Positions 16,672 through 24,544 of a stretch of DNA of 40,949 bases are shown here, piece after piece. The DNA lies in assembly GCA_003562075.1 (NCBI GenBank), contig PWWP01000169.1, positions 1-40,949 on the forward strand, written 5' to 3'. The translations under genes and the position numbers were made by a program. Each line of letters opens with the position of its first letter. Position 1 is the first letter of the stretch. The notes under the pieces were generated by a model that did no database searches, was not told the DNA's origin, and worked only from the letters and a program-made list of their open reading frames with translations. The DNA is from Gemmatimonadota bacterium (lineage in GTDB: Bacteria > Gemmatimonadota > Gemmatimonadetes > Longimicrobiales > Gaopeijiaceae).

Positions 16672-17262
16672 ATGAATGCAAAGGCGCGTTGGTGCGGATT
16701 GCTCACCCTGCTGGGGAGCGCCTGGCTGCTGTTGGCCTGCCAAGAGGATCCGATGGCTGGCCACGGCCTTCTCGAAGCCGAGGCGACAGGGGCTCCATCG
16801 AGTGCACTGAGCTCCCGGTCCTTCCCGGTCTCCGGAGGCGCGATCCACTATTTCAGCACGGCGATCATCCATTCTCAGGAGCCCACGACCACCGGTCAGA
16901 TACAGCGAAGTAGCGACATCATCGAGCTGACGGGTGACCTCCACGGGTACATCCTTTACCATCCCACCTCGGTGTTCGACTTTCAAGACGGCACCCTCGT
17001 GAACACGGGCATCCAGGTCTTCTCCGGATCGGTGGCGGGTTCTGAGCCCCAGATACTGCACGACGACGGGTTCCGCTTCGAGGTGGATCTCACGACCGGG
17101 GCGACCACCGGCGAGGTCCGTCTGGGCCGTAGCAACGACGCCCCGCACCGGGGGGAGTGGTACGAGTGCCGATTGGAGGTGGTGGGAACCGGGCAGACCC
17201 CGGAGGGGGACAACGTGTCGGACTATACCGGCATCTGCACGAGGTACGGGAACCCCGGTTGA
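16672..17262 (+). CDS. Predicted lipoprotein of unknown function
   Basis: This 196-residue protein has a lipoprotein signal: basic N-terminus MNAKARW, hydrophobic core, and lipobox LLAC with the modified Cys at about residue 23. The mature part is beta-rich (ELTGDLHGYILYHPTSVFDF, FRFEVDLTTGATTGEVRLGR, RLEVVGTGQTPEGD) and resembles a small beta-barrel or jelly-roll secreted domain. I do not recognise the family. A strong ribosome site (AAGGAGGA, 16661-16668) precedes the ATG. It is divergent from the ECF sigma/kinase operon and could be one of its targets. That link is inference from position only. Confidence 0.7.
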   Translation: MNAKARWCGLLTLLGSAWLLLACQEDPMAGHGLLEAEATGAPSSALSSRSFPVSGGAIHYFSTAIIHSQEPTTTGQIQRSSDIIELTGDLHGYILYHPTSVFDFQDGTLVNTGIQVFSGSVAGSEPQILHDDGFRFEVDLTTGATTGEVRLGRSNDAPHRGEWYECRLEVVGTGQTPEGDNVSDYTGICTRYGNPG

Positions 17263-17529
17263 GGGCGAGCGGCATAGGGTTCCCAGGTCCTCAGCGCCCG
17301 GGAGCGCCCGACCTCGCTGCCCCGTGCCTCTCCAACCCGGCCGCTAGCCGGAGTCGGTTGCCCCGGGAGAAGGTCGACCAGTATGTCCCGCAGCTCCCGG
17401 TGGGACAGAGCGGACCACAGGTGCATGAGCACCTGGATGGCCGAGAAGAAGAATGCGGGCTCGACCCAGTGGGCCATGGGGATCTTGCTATGACGATGGG
17501 GTACCCCCACCTTGAGGGCGACCCTTTTC
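17263..17529. other. Gap between lipoprotein gene and tRNA
   Basis: No supported gene is seen. A minus-strand frame (17223-17510) contains a hydrophobic segment but lacks a ribosome site and family resemblance. A perfect 7-bp hairpin, CAGGTGC/GCACCTG, lies at 17418-17435. I could not identify a convincing promoter for the tRNA. Confidence 0.4.
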
Positions 17530-17600
17530 TGGCCCGTCGTCTAATGGCAGGACACCGGTCTTTGGAACCGGCGGTGGTGGTTCGAATCCACCCGGGCCAA
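17530..17600 (+). tRNA. tRNA-Gln (anticodon TTG)
   Basis: A complete cloverleaf can be drawn. The acceptor stem TGGCCCG (17530-17536) pairs with CGGGCCA (17593-17599). The D stem GTC/GAC is at 17539-17541 and 17551-17553. The anticodon stem CCGGT/ACCGG (17555-17559, 17567-17571) encloses loop CTTTGGA with anticodon TTG at 17562-17564. The T stem GGTGG/CCACC encloses TTCGAAT. The discriminator is A17600, CCA is not encoded, and TTTT follows. The U-A first acceptor pair is typical of glutamine tRNA. Confidence 0.95.
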
Positions 17601-17853
17601 TTTTCTGCACCGCTTTTGCGCCAACGATTGCCAGGTGTTCCCACCTGAGCACCCATTCCGGCCAGACCCCCACGCTTGTTCTCGGACTTTCCGAACCAGC
17701 GCGCGAACCCTACAGTCGTGTCGAAGGGCCCAGTGACGCCTCGGCTTCGGGCATGCCTTTCAACTGCTTCCTACAGCAGGAACCAAACGGGGAAGACGCC
17801 GTAACATCTCTGTAGGACGCAGGGTGTGAGGCGGCCGCTGGTTCGCACCCGCG
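17601..17853. other. Gap after tRNA-Gln
   Basis: The sequence starts with TTTTCT directly after the tRNA, followed by a 6-bp hairpin CAGGTG-TTCC-CACCTG (17632-17647). These could together end tRNA transcription. No coding frame is supported before the exported protein at 17854. Confidence 0.4.
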
Positions 17854-19731
17854 ATGTCGTCGTCGTTCAACCCGAGCAGGAATGTGGTAACCTCTCTCTA
17901 TCTGGCCATCTCGGTAGCCGTCGGCTCCCCCCAGGTCTCAGCAGCCGACTCCATCGATCTCCTGAGTGACGCCCGGGCGGCTCAGACCCGATTCGAGCGG
18001 CTTCGGGTCTATTACTCCCCCCAATCCTGGTGGAGCGGATCCGGTCCCTGCGATGAACGGGTCGGGCGTTTCTGCCTGCGTTTTGGGCGAGAGAGCGAGG
18101 AGGAGGGGGAAGATCGCCCGGCCCCCACTCCCCGACCCGAATCCGAGGAGATCACCGACGCCCGGGAGGATCTCCTGGAGACGCTGGCCCGGATCGGAGA
18201 AGCAATCCCCGGCGACCCCTGGGTAGCAGGCCAAAGGGTCAGTTACCTGGCGGAGACTCAGCGCTGGGATGAGGCGTTGGAAGTGGCTTGGACCTGTGAG
18301 GCCCAGGGGTGGTGGTGTCAGGGGTTGGCGGGGATCGCATTGAATGGGCTGGGTCGGACGTCCGAGGCGGAAGCGGCCTTTCGTGAGGTTCTTTCCCACC
18401 TTCCTCCCGAAGAGCGGGAGGAGTGGGAGGACCCGTCCATGATTGCAGACCGTGAGCTTTCTCGGTGGATCCGTGATCTGGACGAAGAGGAGCGGGAGCG
18501 GGAGTGGGAGCGGGTCTGGAAGCTGGCCCATCCGCTCTTCATTCTGGGCGGCAATCCCGTCTGGACTGAACACATGGCCCGTTGGATGCTGTCGCTGACA
18601 CGGGAAGATGCGCGGAATGGCCATGCCATGCGGTGGGGCAGCGACATGACCGAGCTCCTGGTCCGCTACGGGCCGGTGGTGGCCTACGAGCGGACCCGGG
18701 AACCGATGGGGTACCTGGGCCCGCCCCTGGTGATCGGTCGATACGATCCCGTCCCCCGAAATCTCTTCCCGGCTGAATCGGCTGTACTCGAGCCGGCCAC
18801 GTCGGACCCGGTGGACTGGCTCACCCATCAGCGCCGGACCCGTTCCCGGCACGCTCCCGCCCTGGCCCGCCGCATCCACACCATGGATGTACAGGTAGCC
18901 CGCTTTCGGCGCGGCGAAGACCTGCTCATCGCCGCCGCCTGGGAACTCCTGGATGTGACGGACAATGACGTGGCGGCCCCCGGCTCCGATGCGTCAGTCA
19001 GGTCGGAGGATGCCGACACGGTTCAGGTTACCTTCCCGCCGGAGGAACTCAGGTCCGCCCTCTTCGTCCTGGATGAGGACGAAATGGAGCCGCTCCGGTT
19101 CATGGCCCCTCCCACCGGGCCCACTGGGGGCGTGGCTACGGCAGTCGTACCTGCCGGACGTTACCTCATCTCCATGGAGGCTTTGGATCCCAAAGAGGGT
19201 CGAGGTTGGCGGAGCCGTCGAGGGACGTCCATGGAGCCCAGACATCGACAGGTGGTGCAACTCTCGGATCTCCTCGTCGTGGCCCCTGCCCAGCGTCCGG
19301 AGACCAGTCCTCCAGACGCCAACGTGGAAGACCAACTTCCGCTGGACTCTCTCCTCCTCCGGGCTCACCCTCATACCCGGTTCGCACCCCAGGAGATTGA
19401 GGTGGCCTGGGAGGTGTATGGCCTATCCGGAACGGAAGGGGTGGTCCGCTTCGAAATTACCGCCACCCGGGAGGACCGGGGCCTCTTCCGTCGGGCCGGT
19501 GAGGCCCTGGGGCTCCTCTCGTCCCGGGATCCGGTACGCCTTCGATGGGAGGAGGGGGTGTCCCGATCCCAGGTAGAGGGAGATCAGCCGTATCTCCGAA
19601 GCGTGGTGTTGGATCTTTCCGGATTGGACGATGGGGAGTACGAACTGGAGGTAGCTGTGACCCCGCCCGGTCGAACCGCTGCCACCAGCACCCGGGAGAT
19701 TGTGCTTCGGACCCCCTCCGACGAACCCTGA
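17854..19731 (+). CDS. Large exported protein of unknown function
   Basis: This 625-residue protein has an N-terminal signal peptide (LYLAISVAVGSPQVSAADSI, cleavage likely after VSA). A TPR-like helical part follows (GDPWVAGQRVSYLAETQRWD, AEAAFREVLSHLPPEERE). The middle contains LFILGGNPVWTEHMARWMLS and WGSDMTELLVRYGPVVAYER, which resembles a family I associate with Gemmatimonadota genomes. The C-terminal ~130 residues look like a beta-sandwich (EIEVAWEVYGLSGTEGVVRF, then ELEVAVTPPGR). No catalytic motif is recognised. The ATG at 17854 gives a longer N-region; a GTG at 17881 would also leave a signal peptide. It stands alone and its role is unknown. Confidence 0.75.
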   Translation: MSSSFNPSRNVVTSLYLAISVAVGSPQVSAADSIDLLSDARAAQTRFERLRVYYSPQSWWSGSGPCDERVGRFCLRFGRESEEEGEDRPAPTPRPESEEITDAREDLLETLARIGEAIPGDPWVAGQRVSYLAETQRWDEALEVAWTCEAQGWWCQGLAGIALNGLGRTSEAEAAFREVLSHLPPEEREEWEDPSMIADRELSRWIRDLDEEEREREWERVWKLAHPLFILGGNPVWTEHMARWMLSLTREDARNGHAMRWGSDMTELLVRYGPVVAYERTREPMGYLGPPLVIGRYDPVPRNLFPAESAVLEPATSDPVDWLTHQRRTRSRHAPALARRIHTMDVQVARFRRGEDLLIAAAWELLDVTDNDVAAPGSDASVRSEDADTVQVTFPPEELRSALFVLDEDEMEPLRFMAPPTGPTGGVATAVVPAGRYLISMEALDPKEGRGWRSRRGTSMEPRHRQVVQLSDLLVVAPAQRPETSPPDANVEDQLPLDSLLLRAHPHTRFAPQEIEVAWEVYGLSGTEGVVRFEITATREDRGLFRRAGEALGLLSSRDPVRLRWEEGVSRSQVEGDQPYLRSVVLDLSGLDDGEYELEVAVTPPGRTAATSTREIVLRTPSDEP

Positions 19732-19761
19732 TGATATACCCTCCCCGCCCGCCATCGGGCG

Positions 19762-19790
19762 TTGACGCATTCGGGCCTGCCATCTAGTTT
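19762..19790 (+). promoter_or_regulatory. Sigma-70-type promoter for prs
   Basis: TTGACG at 19762-19767, a 17-nt spacer, and TAGTTT at 19785-19790 match the housekeeping -35/-10 layout. Transcription would begin near 19797, about 48 nt before the prs ATG. The downstream genes L25 and pth follow closely and could share this transcript. Confidence 0.6.
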
Positions 19791-19844
19791 TCTGGGCTGT
19801 TACTCTTTGCGAAACCCTATCACGTCAGGACCGGCGGCGCTGGC

Positions 19845-20813
19845 ATGGACGAAACCCACGGGCGCGGGCCCCTTCTCATTCTTTCGGGACGGGCCAACCG
19901 ACCGCTGTCCGAGGACATCGGACAGCTCTTGAATCAGAAGGTGGATGCAGCGCACATCCACAACTTCGCTGATGGGGAGATCTTCGTCCGGATCGACCGG
20001 AATGCCAGGGGGCGGGATGTCTTCATCATCCAGCCCACGGTAGCCCCCGCCGACAACATCATGGAGCTCCTCCTCCTGATCGATGCGGCGAAGCGGGCCT
20101 CGGCGGCTCGGATCACGGCCGTCATCCCCTACTTCGGTTACGGCCGACAGGATCGGAAGGACCAGCCCCGGGTGGCTATCGGTGCCAAGTTGGCGGCAAA
20201 TCTGGTGGTGACGGCGGGGGCGGATCGGGTCCTGGGCATGGATTTCCATCAGCACCAGATCCAGGGGTTCTTCGACATCCCCGTGGATCATCTCTATGCG
20301 GCGCCGGTCCTCACCGAGTACTTCCGGAAGAAGGAGCTCGACGACCTTGTGGTGGTGGCTCCGGATGTGGGTTCAGCCAAGATGGCTCGGGGCTTCGCCA
20401 AGCGGCTCGAGGCAACCTTTGCCATTATCGACAAGCGGCGCCCGGCTCACAACCAGAGCGAGGTGCTGACCGTGGTGGGGGACGTGAAGGGGAAGAACTG
20501 TCTGATTACGGACGACATGGTGGATACAGCCGGAACCATGACTTCGGCCGTCCACGCGCTGAAGGCCCGAGGGGCTGCGGCTGTATATGCTTGTGCGACC
20601 CACGCTCTCCTGTCCGGACAGGCAGTGGAGCGATTGAGCTCGGCACCCCTTACTGAACTGGTGGTGACGAATACCATCCACCTCCCCGAGGAACGGACCT
20701 TCGAACAGCTCACTGTGCTTTCGGTGGCTGAACTCCTGGCACGCGCCATCGAGTACATCCACTCGAATGACTCGGTAAGCCAGCTTTTCGAGATTCGGAC
20801 AGAAGACGATTGA
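19845..20813 (+). CDS. prs: Ribose-phosphate pyrophosphokinase (PRPP synthetase)
   Basis: This 322-residue cytosolic enzyme transfers pyrophosphate from ATP to ribose 5-phosphate, giving PRPP for purine, pyrimidine, His, Trp and NAD synthesis. Family hallmarks are FADGEIFVRI, DVFIIQPTVAPADNIMELLL, the metal/ATP region RITAVIPYFGYGRQDRKD, GADRVLGMDFHQHQIQGFFD, and the ribose-phosphate loop CLITDDMVDTAGTMTSAV. Length is typical. ATG 19845 adds about eight residues before the usual start of the fold. The upstream promoter and the following ribosomal-protein and pth genes make a prs-rplY-pth order, common in bacteria. Confidence 0.96.
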   Translation: MDETHGRGPLLILSGRANRPLSEDIGQLLNQKVDAAHIHNFADGEIFVRIDRNARGRDVFIIQPTVAPADNIMELLLLIDAAKRASAARITAVIPYFGYGRQDRKDQPRVAIGAKLAANLVVTAGADRVLGMDFHQHQIQGFFDIPVDHLYAAPVLTEYFRKKELDDLVVVAPDVGSAKMARGFAKRLEATFAIIDKRRPAHNQSEVLTVVGDVKGKNCLITDDMVDTAGTMTSAVHALKARGAAAVYACATHALLSGQAVERLSSAPLTELVVTNTIHLPEERTFEQLTVLSVAELLARAIEYIHSNDSVSQLFEIRTEDD

Positions 20814-20818
20814 TGCTT

Positions 20819-20866
20819 GGCGGCGTCTCCCTGCGGAGCCGCCGTATTCACGGGCCGAAACGGCCC
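20819..20866 (+). promoter_or_regulatory. Paired hairpins in the L25 mRNA leader
   Basis: The first hairpin pairs GGCGG (20819-20823) and CTCC (20827-20830) with GGAG (20835-20838) and CCGCC (20839-20843), closing a CTGC loop with a 3-nt bulge. The second is a perfect GGGCCG-AAA-CGGCCC (20852-20866), ending 19 nt before the L25 ATG. Neither is followed by a T-run. They could be a ribosomal-protein binding leader or separate prs from L25 expression; both are inference. Confidence 0.4.
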
Positions 20867-20885
20867 CTGCACGGAAGGAAGAACC

Positions 20886-21557
20886 ATGAGTACCCAGGTC
20901 ACGCTCAAGGCTGAGCGCCGAGAGGATACGGGAAAGGGTGTAGCCCGAAAGCTTCGGGCTGCCGGAAAGCTCCCCGCCGTCGTGTACGGTGGGGAAGGCG
21001 AGAACATGTCACTGGTGCTTGACGCCAATGATACGACCCACCTCTTCCACTCCATCTCGGTGGATAACACCATCGTGAATCTCACGGTGGAGGGGGAGGG
21101 TGCACCCATGCCGTCGCTGGTCCGGGAGATCCAGACCCATCCGTTCCGCCCCGACATCCTCCATGTGGACTTCCTCCGGATCCAGACCGGCGTAGCCGTG
21201 GAGCTGGATATTCCGGTGGAACTCACGGGCACCCCCACGGGCGTCCGAGACCAGGGTGGCGTTCTGGAGCAGACCATCTACATGCTCCCGGTCAGCTGTT
21301 TCCCTGCGGCCATCCCCGACATCATCGGCGCCGACGTGTCGGCTCTGGAGATCAACGATTCTCTCCATGTGGGCGAGCTGGAGATCCCCGAGGGGGTTGA
21401 AGTTCTCATGGATCCGGCCCGGACCGTATGCTCGGTGCAGCCGCCCAGTATGGCTGCCGTGCCTGAGGATGAGGGGGAGGAGGACGAGGAGCCGGAGCTC
21501 ATCGGTGAGGAGCTCGAGGTGGAGGAGGCCGAGGATTCGGCTGATTCCGTGGAATAG
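20886..21557 (+). CDS. rplY: 50S ribosomal protein L25 (CTC/TL5 type)
   Basis: This 223-residue protein of the long CTC/TL5 form has an N-terminal 5S-rRNA-binding beta-barrel (LKAERREDTGKGVARKLRAA, GKLPAVVYGG, FRPDILHVDFLRI) and a C-terminal beta domain (VELDIPVELTGTPTGVRDQG, DSLHVGELEIPEGVEVLMD). It binds 5S rRNA in the large subunit and is linked to stress in some bacteria. The last ~30 residues form a strongly acidic tail (DEGEEDEEPELIGEELEVEE). ATG 20886 follows AAGGAAG. An upstream in-frame start at 20817 would fall in the hairpin leader and is rejected. Confidence 0.93.
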   Translation: MSTQVTLKAERREDTGKGVARKLRAAGKLPAVVYGGEGENMSLVLDANDTTHLFHSISVDNTIVNLTVEGEGAPMPSLVREIQTHPFRPDILHVDFLRIQTGVAVELDIPVELTGTPTGVRDQGGVLEQTIYMLPVSCFPAAIPDIIGADVSALEINDSLHVGELEIPEGVEVLMDPARTVCSVQPPSMAAVPEDEGEEDEEPELIGEELEVEEAEDSADSVE

Positions 21558-21591
21558 AAAGCGTTCCTCCGGCACCGCATCTGAGGGTGTC

Positions 21592-22155
21592 GTGAAGGTG
21601 GTGCTCGGGCTGGGGAACCCTGGCCCCAAGTACGACGCAACGCGGCACAACGTGGGCTGGTGGGCGCTGGATCGCCTGGCCCACGACTGGAAACTGGGAT
21701 CCTTCCGCAAGGAGGGACCGGCTCTGGTGACAGGTGGTGTGGTGGCAGGGGAGGAGGTCCTTCTGGTCAAACCCACCACCTTCATGAATCGGAGCGGTGT
21801 GGCCCTCCGGCCCTTCTTGGGTCGGGAGGGCTTCGCCGTGTCCAGGGATCTCGTCGTCATCGTGGACGATGCCACGCGGAGTGTAGGGCGCCTGCGGCTC
21901 CGCCCAAGTGGGAGTGCAGGTGGGCACAATGGACTCAAGAGTATTGAAGCGGTTCTAGGCAGCCGGGATTATCCCCGTCTCAGGATCGGGGTGGGGCGTC
22001 CCCCTTCAGGAGAGGATCTGGTCTCATGGGTGCTTTCACCCATGAGTGAAGAAGATGAAGATCAGGTGCTCAGCCTCCTGACGGAGCTCTCAGAAGGGTT
22101 GGAGGAGTGGATCCGAGGAGACCTGGAGTCAGCCATGAACCGCTTGAATCGATAA
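21592..22155 (+). CDS. pth: Peptidyl-tRNA hydrolase
   Basis: This 187-residue enzyme cleaves the ester link of peptidyl-tRNA released by stalled ribosomes, recycling tRNA. Motifs are VVLGLGNPGPKYDATRHNVG (catalytic His in RHNVG), LLVKPTTFMNRSGVAL, VIVDDATRSVGRLRLR and GSAGGHNGLKSI. The usual catalytic Asp region DDLD reads DDAT here, a small departure worth noting. GTG 21592 follows GAGGG, and the frame upstream overlaps L25 without family resemblance. It sits 34 nt after L25, probably in one transcript. Confidence 0.94.
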   Translation: MKVVLGLGNPGPKYDATRHNVGWWALDRLAHDWKLGSFRKEGPALVTGGVVAGEEVLLVKPTTFMNRSGVALRPFLGREGFAVSRDLVVIVDDATRSVGRLRLRPSGSAGGHNGLKSIEAVLGSRDYPRLRIGVGRPPSGEDLVSWVLSPMSEEDEDQVLSLLTELSEGLEEWIRGDLESAMNRLNR

Positions 22156-22288
22156 CCCATAGGGGTCGGGATACCCGGCAGGAGTCGGCTTCCGAGGGAG
22201 TCGGATCCCACCGGGGTGGCGCCTCATCGACTGGTGAGGAGGTCGACCGACCGAATCGCGGACCCTTCAAGAGGGGGAAGCTGGACGC

Positions 22289-24409
22289 ATGGACTTCGTT
22301 GCCCTGACCTCAGGTGCCTGGATCCTGGGGGTGGTCGGATTGCTGATCGCCCTCGTCATCTACCTCTACGTCATGAAGCAGCCCTCCGGCAGCGATCAGA
22401 TGATCGAGCTGGCAGAACAGATCCACGAGGGGGCCATGACGTTCCTCCGAAGAGAATATACGGTTCTGGCCGTGTTCGTCCTGGTGGTGGCCGTTCTTCT
22501 GGCCTGGGCCATCGGCGTGGCCAGTTCCCTCGCCTACATAGCAGGTGCCGTGAGCTCTGCCCTTGCCGGGTTCATGGGGATGAAGGCGGCCACAGGGGCC
22601 AATGTCCGGACCTCCCATGCCGCCAATACCGAGGGGCAGGGGAAGGCGTTGCGAGTCTCATTCCTGGGGGCCTCGGTCATGGGACTGGCCGTGGCATCAC
22701 TCGGACTTCTGGGCCTGGGCGGCTTCTACGTGGTCATGGCCAGTGGCGCGACCCCGGTGGAGCTGGTCCGCTTCGGTGAAGTGGTGGCCGGATTCGCCAT
22801 GGGCGCCTCGTCCATCGCCCTCTTCGCCCGTGTTGGCGGAGGGATCTTTACCAAGGCGGCCGATGTGGGGGCAGACCTGGTGGGGAAGGTGGAAGCCGGT
22901 ATCCCTGAGGATGATCCCCGGAATCCCGCTACGATTGCCGACAACGTGGGGGACAACGTCGGTGACGTAGCCGGGATGGGCGCTGATATCTTCGAGTCGT
23001 ATGTAGGGTCCATCGTGGCCACCATCGCCATCGGGGCCACAGCCGGTGTCATGGCTGCCAACGTAGTTGAAGCGGTGGCCCTTCCCCTCTTCACCGTCAT
23101 GGTGGGGCTTGTCGCCTCTGTCGTGGGAATTGCCAGCCTGAAGCTCATGGAGAACATCGATCCGGCGGCAGCCCTCCGGAACATGACCTTCATCGCCGCA
23201 GGGGTGTTTCTGGTCATCATGTACTTCGTGGTGGCGGGAATGGGGTTCGAACTCCACAACCCGGCCACGGGTGAGAGCTACCCCGCCACCGGTCCCTTCT
23301 GGGCCATCCTGGCCGGGACCGTGGTGGGGATCCTCATCGGTCTCGTGACCGAGTATTACACAGGTGGGAAGCCCATCCGGCGAATTGCCGAGGCCAGCAG
23401 CACCGGCTCGGCCACCAACATCATCACGGGCCTGGCCCTGGGGATGCACTCGGCTGCCGTTCCGGTCTTCCTCATCGCAGGGGCCATCTTCGTGGCCTTC
23501 CAGGTGTCCGGCCTCTACGGGATCGGGATTGCCGCCGTAGGCATGCTGGCCACGGTGGGTGTGACCATGTCCGTGGACGCCTATGGACCGGTGGCAGATA
23601 ACGCAGGTGGCATCACGGAGATGGCCGGGCTGGGGAAGGAAACCCGAGCCATTACCGATTCGCTGGATGCGATCGGGAACACGACGGCCGCCATCGGGAA
23701 GGGATTCGCCATCGGATCCGCTGCGCTGACGGCGCTGGCACTCTTCTCCGCGTACACGGCGGCCGTGGGGCTGCAGGAGACAGGGATCAACCTCGTGAGC
23801 CCGGCCGTCGTGATCGGGCTCTTCCTGGGGGGAACGCTTCCCTTCCTGGTCGCGGCCATGACCATGACGGCTGTGGGGCGGGCCGCCGCTGGAATGGTGG
23901 ATGAGGTGCGGCGCCAGTTCCGGGAGATCCCCGGCATCATGGAAGGGACGACCAAGCCCGATTCAGCCCGTTGCGTGGACATTTCCACCCGGGCCGCGCT
24001 CCGGGAGATGATCCTCCCGGGGGTGGTGGCAGTTGCTGCCCCCTTCCTGGTGGGTTGGCTGTTGGGCGTGGAGGCTCTGGGCGGACTCCTGGCAGGCGCC
24101 CTGGTGACGGGTGTGCTCATGGCACTCTTCATGGCCAATTCGGGTGGCGCCTGGGACAACGCCAAGAAGCTCATCGAGGGCGGCGAATACGGGGGCAAGG
24201 GATCCGAGTCCCACAAGGCGGCCGTGGTGGGTGATACGGTCGGGGATCCCTTCAAGGATACCTCAGGTCCCTCCCTGAACATCCTCATCAAGCTCATGAG
24301 TGTGGTGGCCCTGGTGCTGGCCCCCTTCTTCGTTCGGATCCACGGAGGCGAGACGCCTGAGGCCGTGGGGATGATCGTGGAGATGGTCCAGCGGATCTTC
24401 ATCGGATAA
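22289..24409 (+). CDS. hppA: Membrane-bound ion-pumping pyrophosphatase
   Basis: This 706-residue protein with about 16 transmembrane helices couples hydrolysis of pyrophosphate to H+ or Na+ export. The active-site signature [18 protein letters not shown] (from about residue 192), followed by [20 protein letters not shown], is intact. Further catalytic Asp/Lys residues are in [18 protein letters not shown] and [40 protein letters not shown] has Ala where potassium-independent enzymes carry Lys, so it is probably potassium-dependent. The choice between H+ and Na+ cannot be made by eye. It follows genes that produce (prs) or accompany pyrophosphate release and may keep those reactions forward. 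Confidence 0.95.
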   Translation: MDFVALTSGAWILGVVGLLIALVIYLYVMKQPSGSDQMIELAEQIHEGAMTFLRREYTVLAVFVLVVAVLLAWAIGVASSLAYIAGAVSSALAGFMGMKAATGANVRTSHAANTEGQGKALRVSFLGASVMGLAVASLGLLGLGGFYVVMASGATPVELVRFGEVVAGFAMGASSIALFARVGGGIFTKAADVGADLVGKVEAGIPEDDPRNPATIADNVGDNVGDVAGMGADIFESYVGSIVATIAIGATAGVMAANVVEAVALPLFTVMVGLVASVVGIASLKLMENIDPAAALRNMTFIAAGVFLVIMYFVVAGMGFELHNPATGESYPATGPFWAILAGTVVGILIGLVTEYYTGGKPIRRIAEASSTGSATNIITGLALGMHSAAVPVFLIAGAIFVAFQVSGLYGIGIAAVGMLATVGVTMSVDAYGPVADNAGGITEMAGLGKETRAITDSLDAIGNTTAAIGKGFAIGSAALTALALFSAYTAAVGLQETGINLVSPAVVIGLFLGGTLPFLVAAMTMTAVGRAAAGMVDEVRRQFREIPGIMEGTTKPDSARCVDISTRAALREMILPGVVAVAAPFLVGWLLGVEALGGLLAGALVTGVLMALFMANSGGAWDNAKKLIEGGEYGGKGSESHKAAVVGDTVGDPFKDTSGPSLNILIKLMSVVALVLAPFFVRIHGGETPEAVGMIVEMVQRIFIG

Positions 24410-24428
24410 TTCTCCAGGGTCCTTCGCT

Positions 24429-24480
24429 CAACGACTGAGCCCGCTGTCCCTGAGGAGAGGGGCAGCGGGCTCAGTCGTTG
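24429..24480. terminator. Long perfect stem between convergent hppA and the aldolase gene
   Basis: CAACGACTGAGCCCGCTG at 24429-24446 is the exact reverse complement of 24463-24480. Four more pairs (one G-T) extend the stem to 22 bp around an 8-nt loop. It lies 20 nt after hppA and 64 nt beyond the end of the leftward aldolase gene, so it can serve both directions. No T-run follows on either strand. Confidence 0.75.
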
Positions 24481-24544
24481 TCAGGCGCCTGGAGGGCGAA
24501 GCTTGGCTGATTGAAGCTTGCCGGGGATGGCGGACTGGAGGAGG

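Noticed and set aside
17223-17510. Minus-strand frame with a hydrophobic stretch (EPAFFFSAIQVLMHLWSALS) as a small membrane protein
   Set aside because: There is no ribosome site, its 3' end overlaps the lipoprotein gene, and the rest of the translation is Arg/Pro-rich and unlike a protein family.
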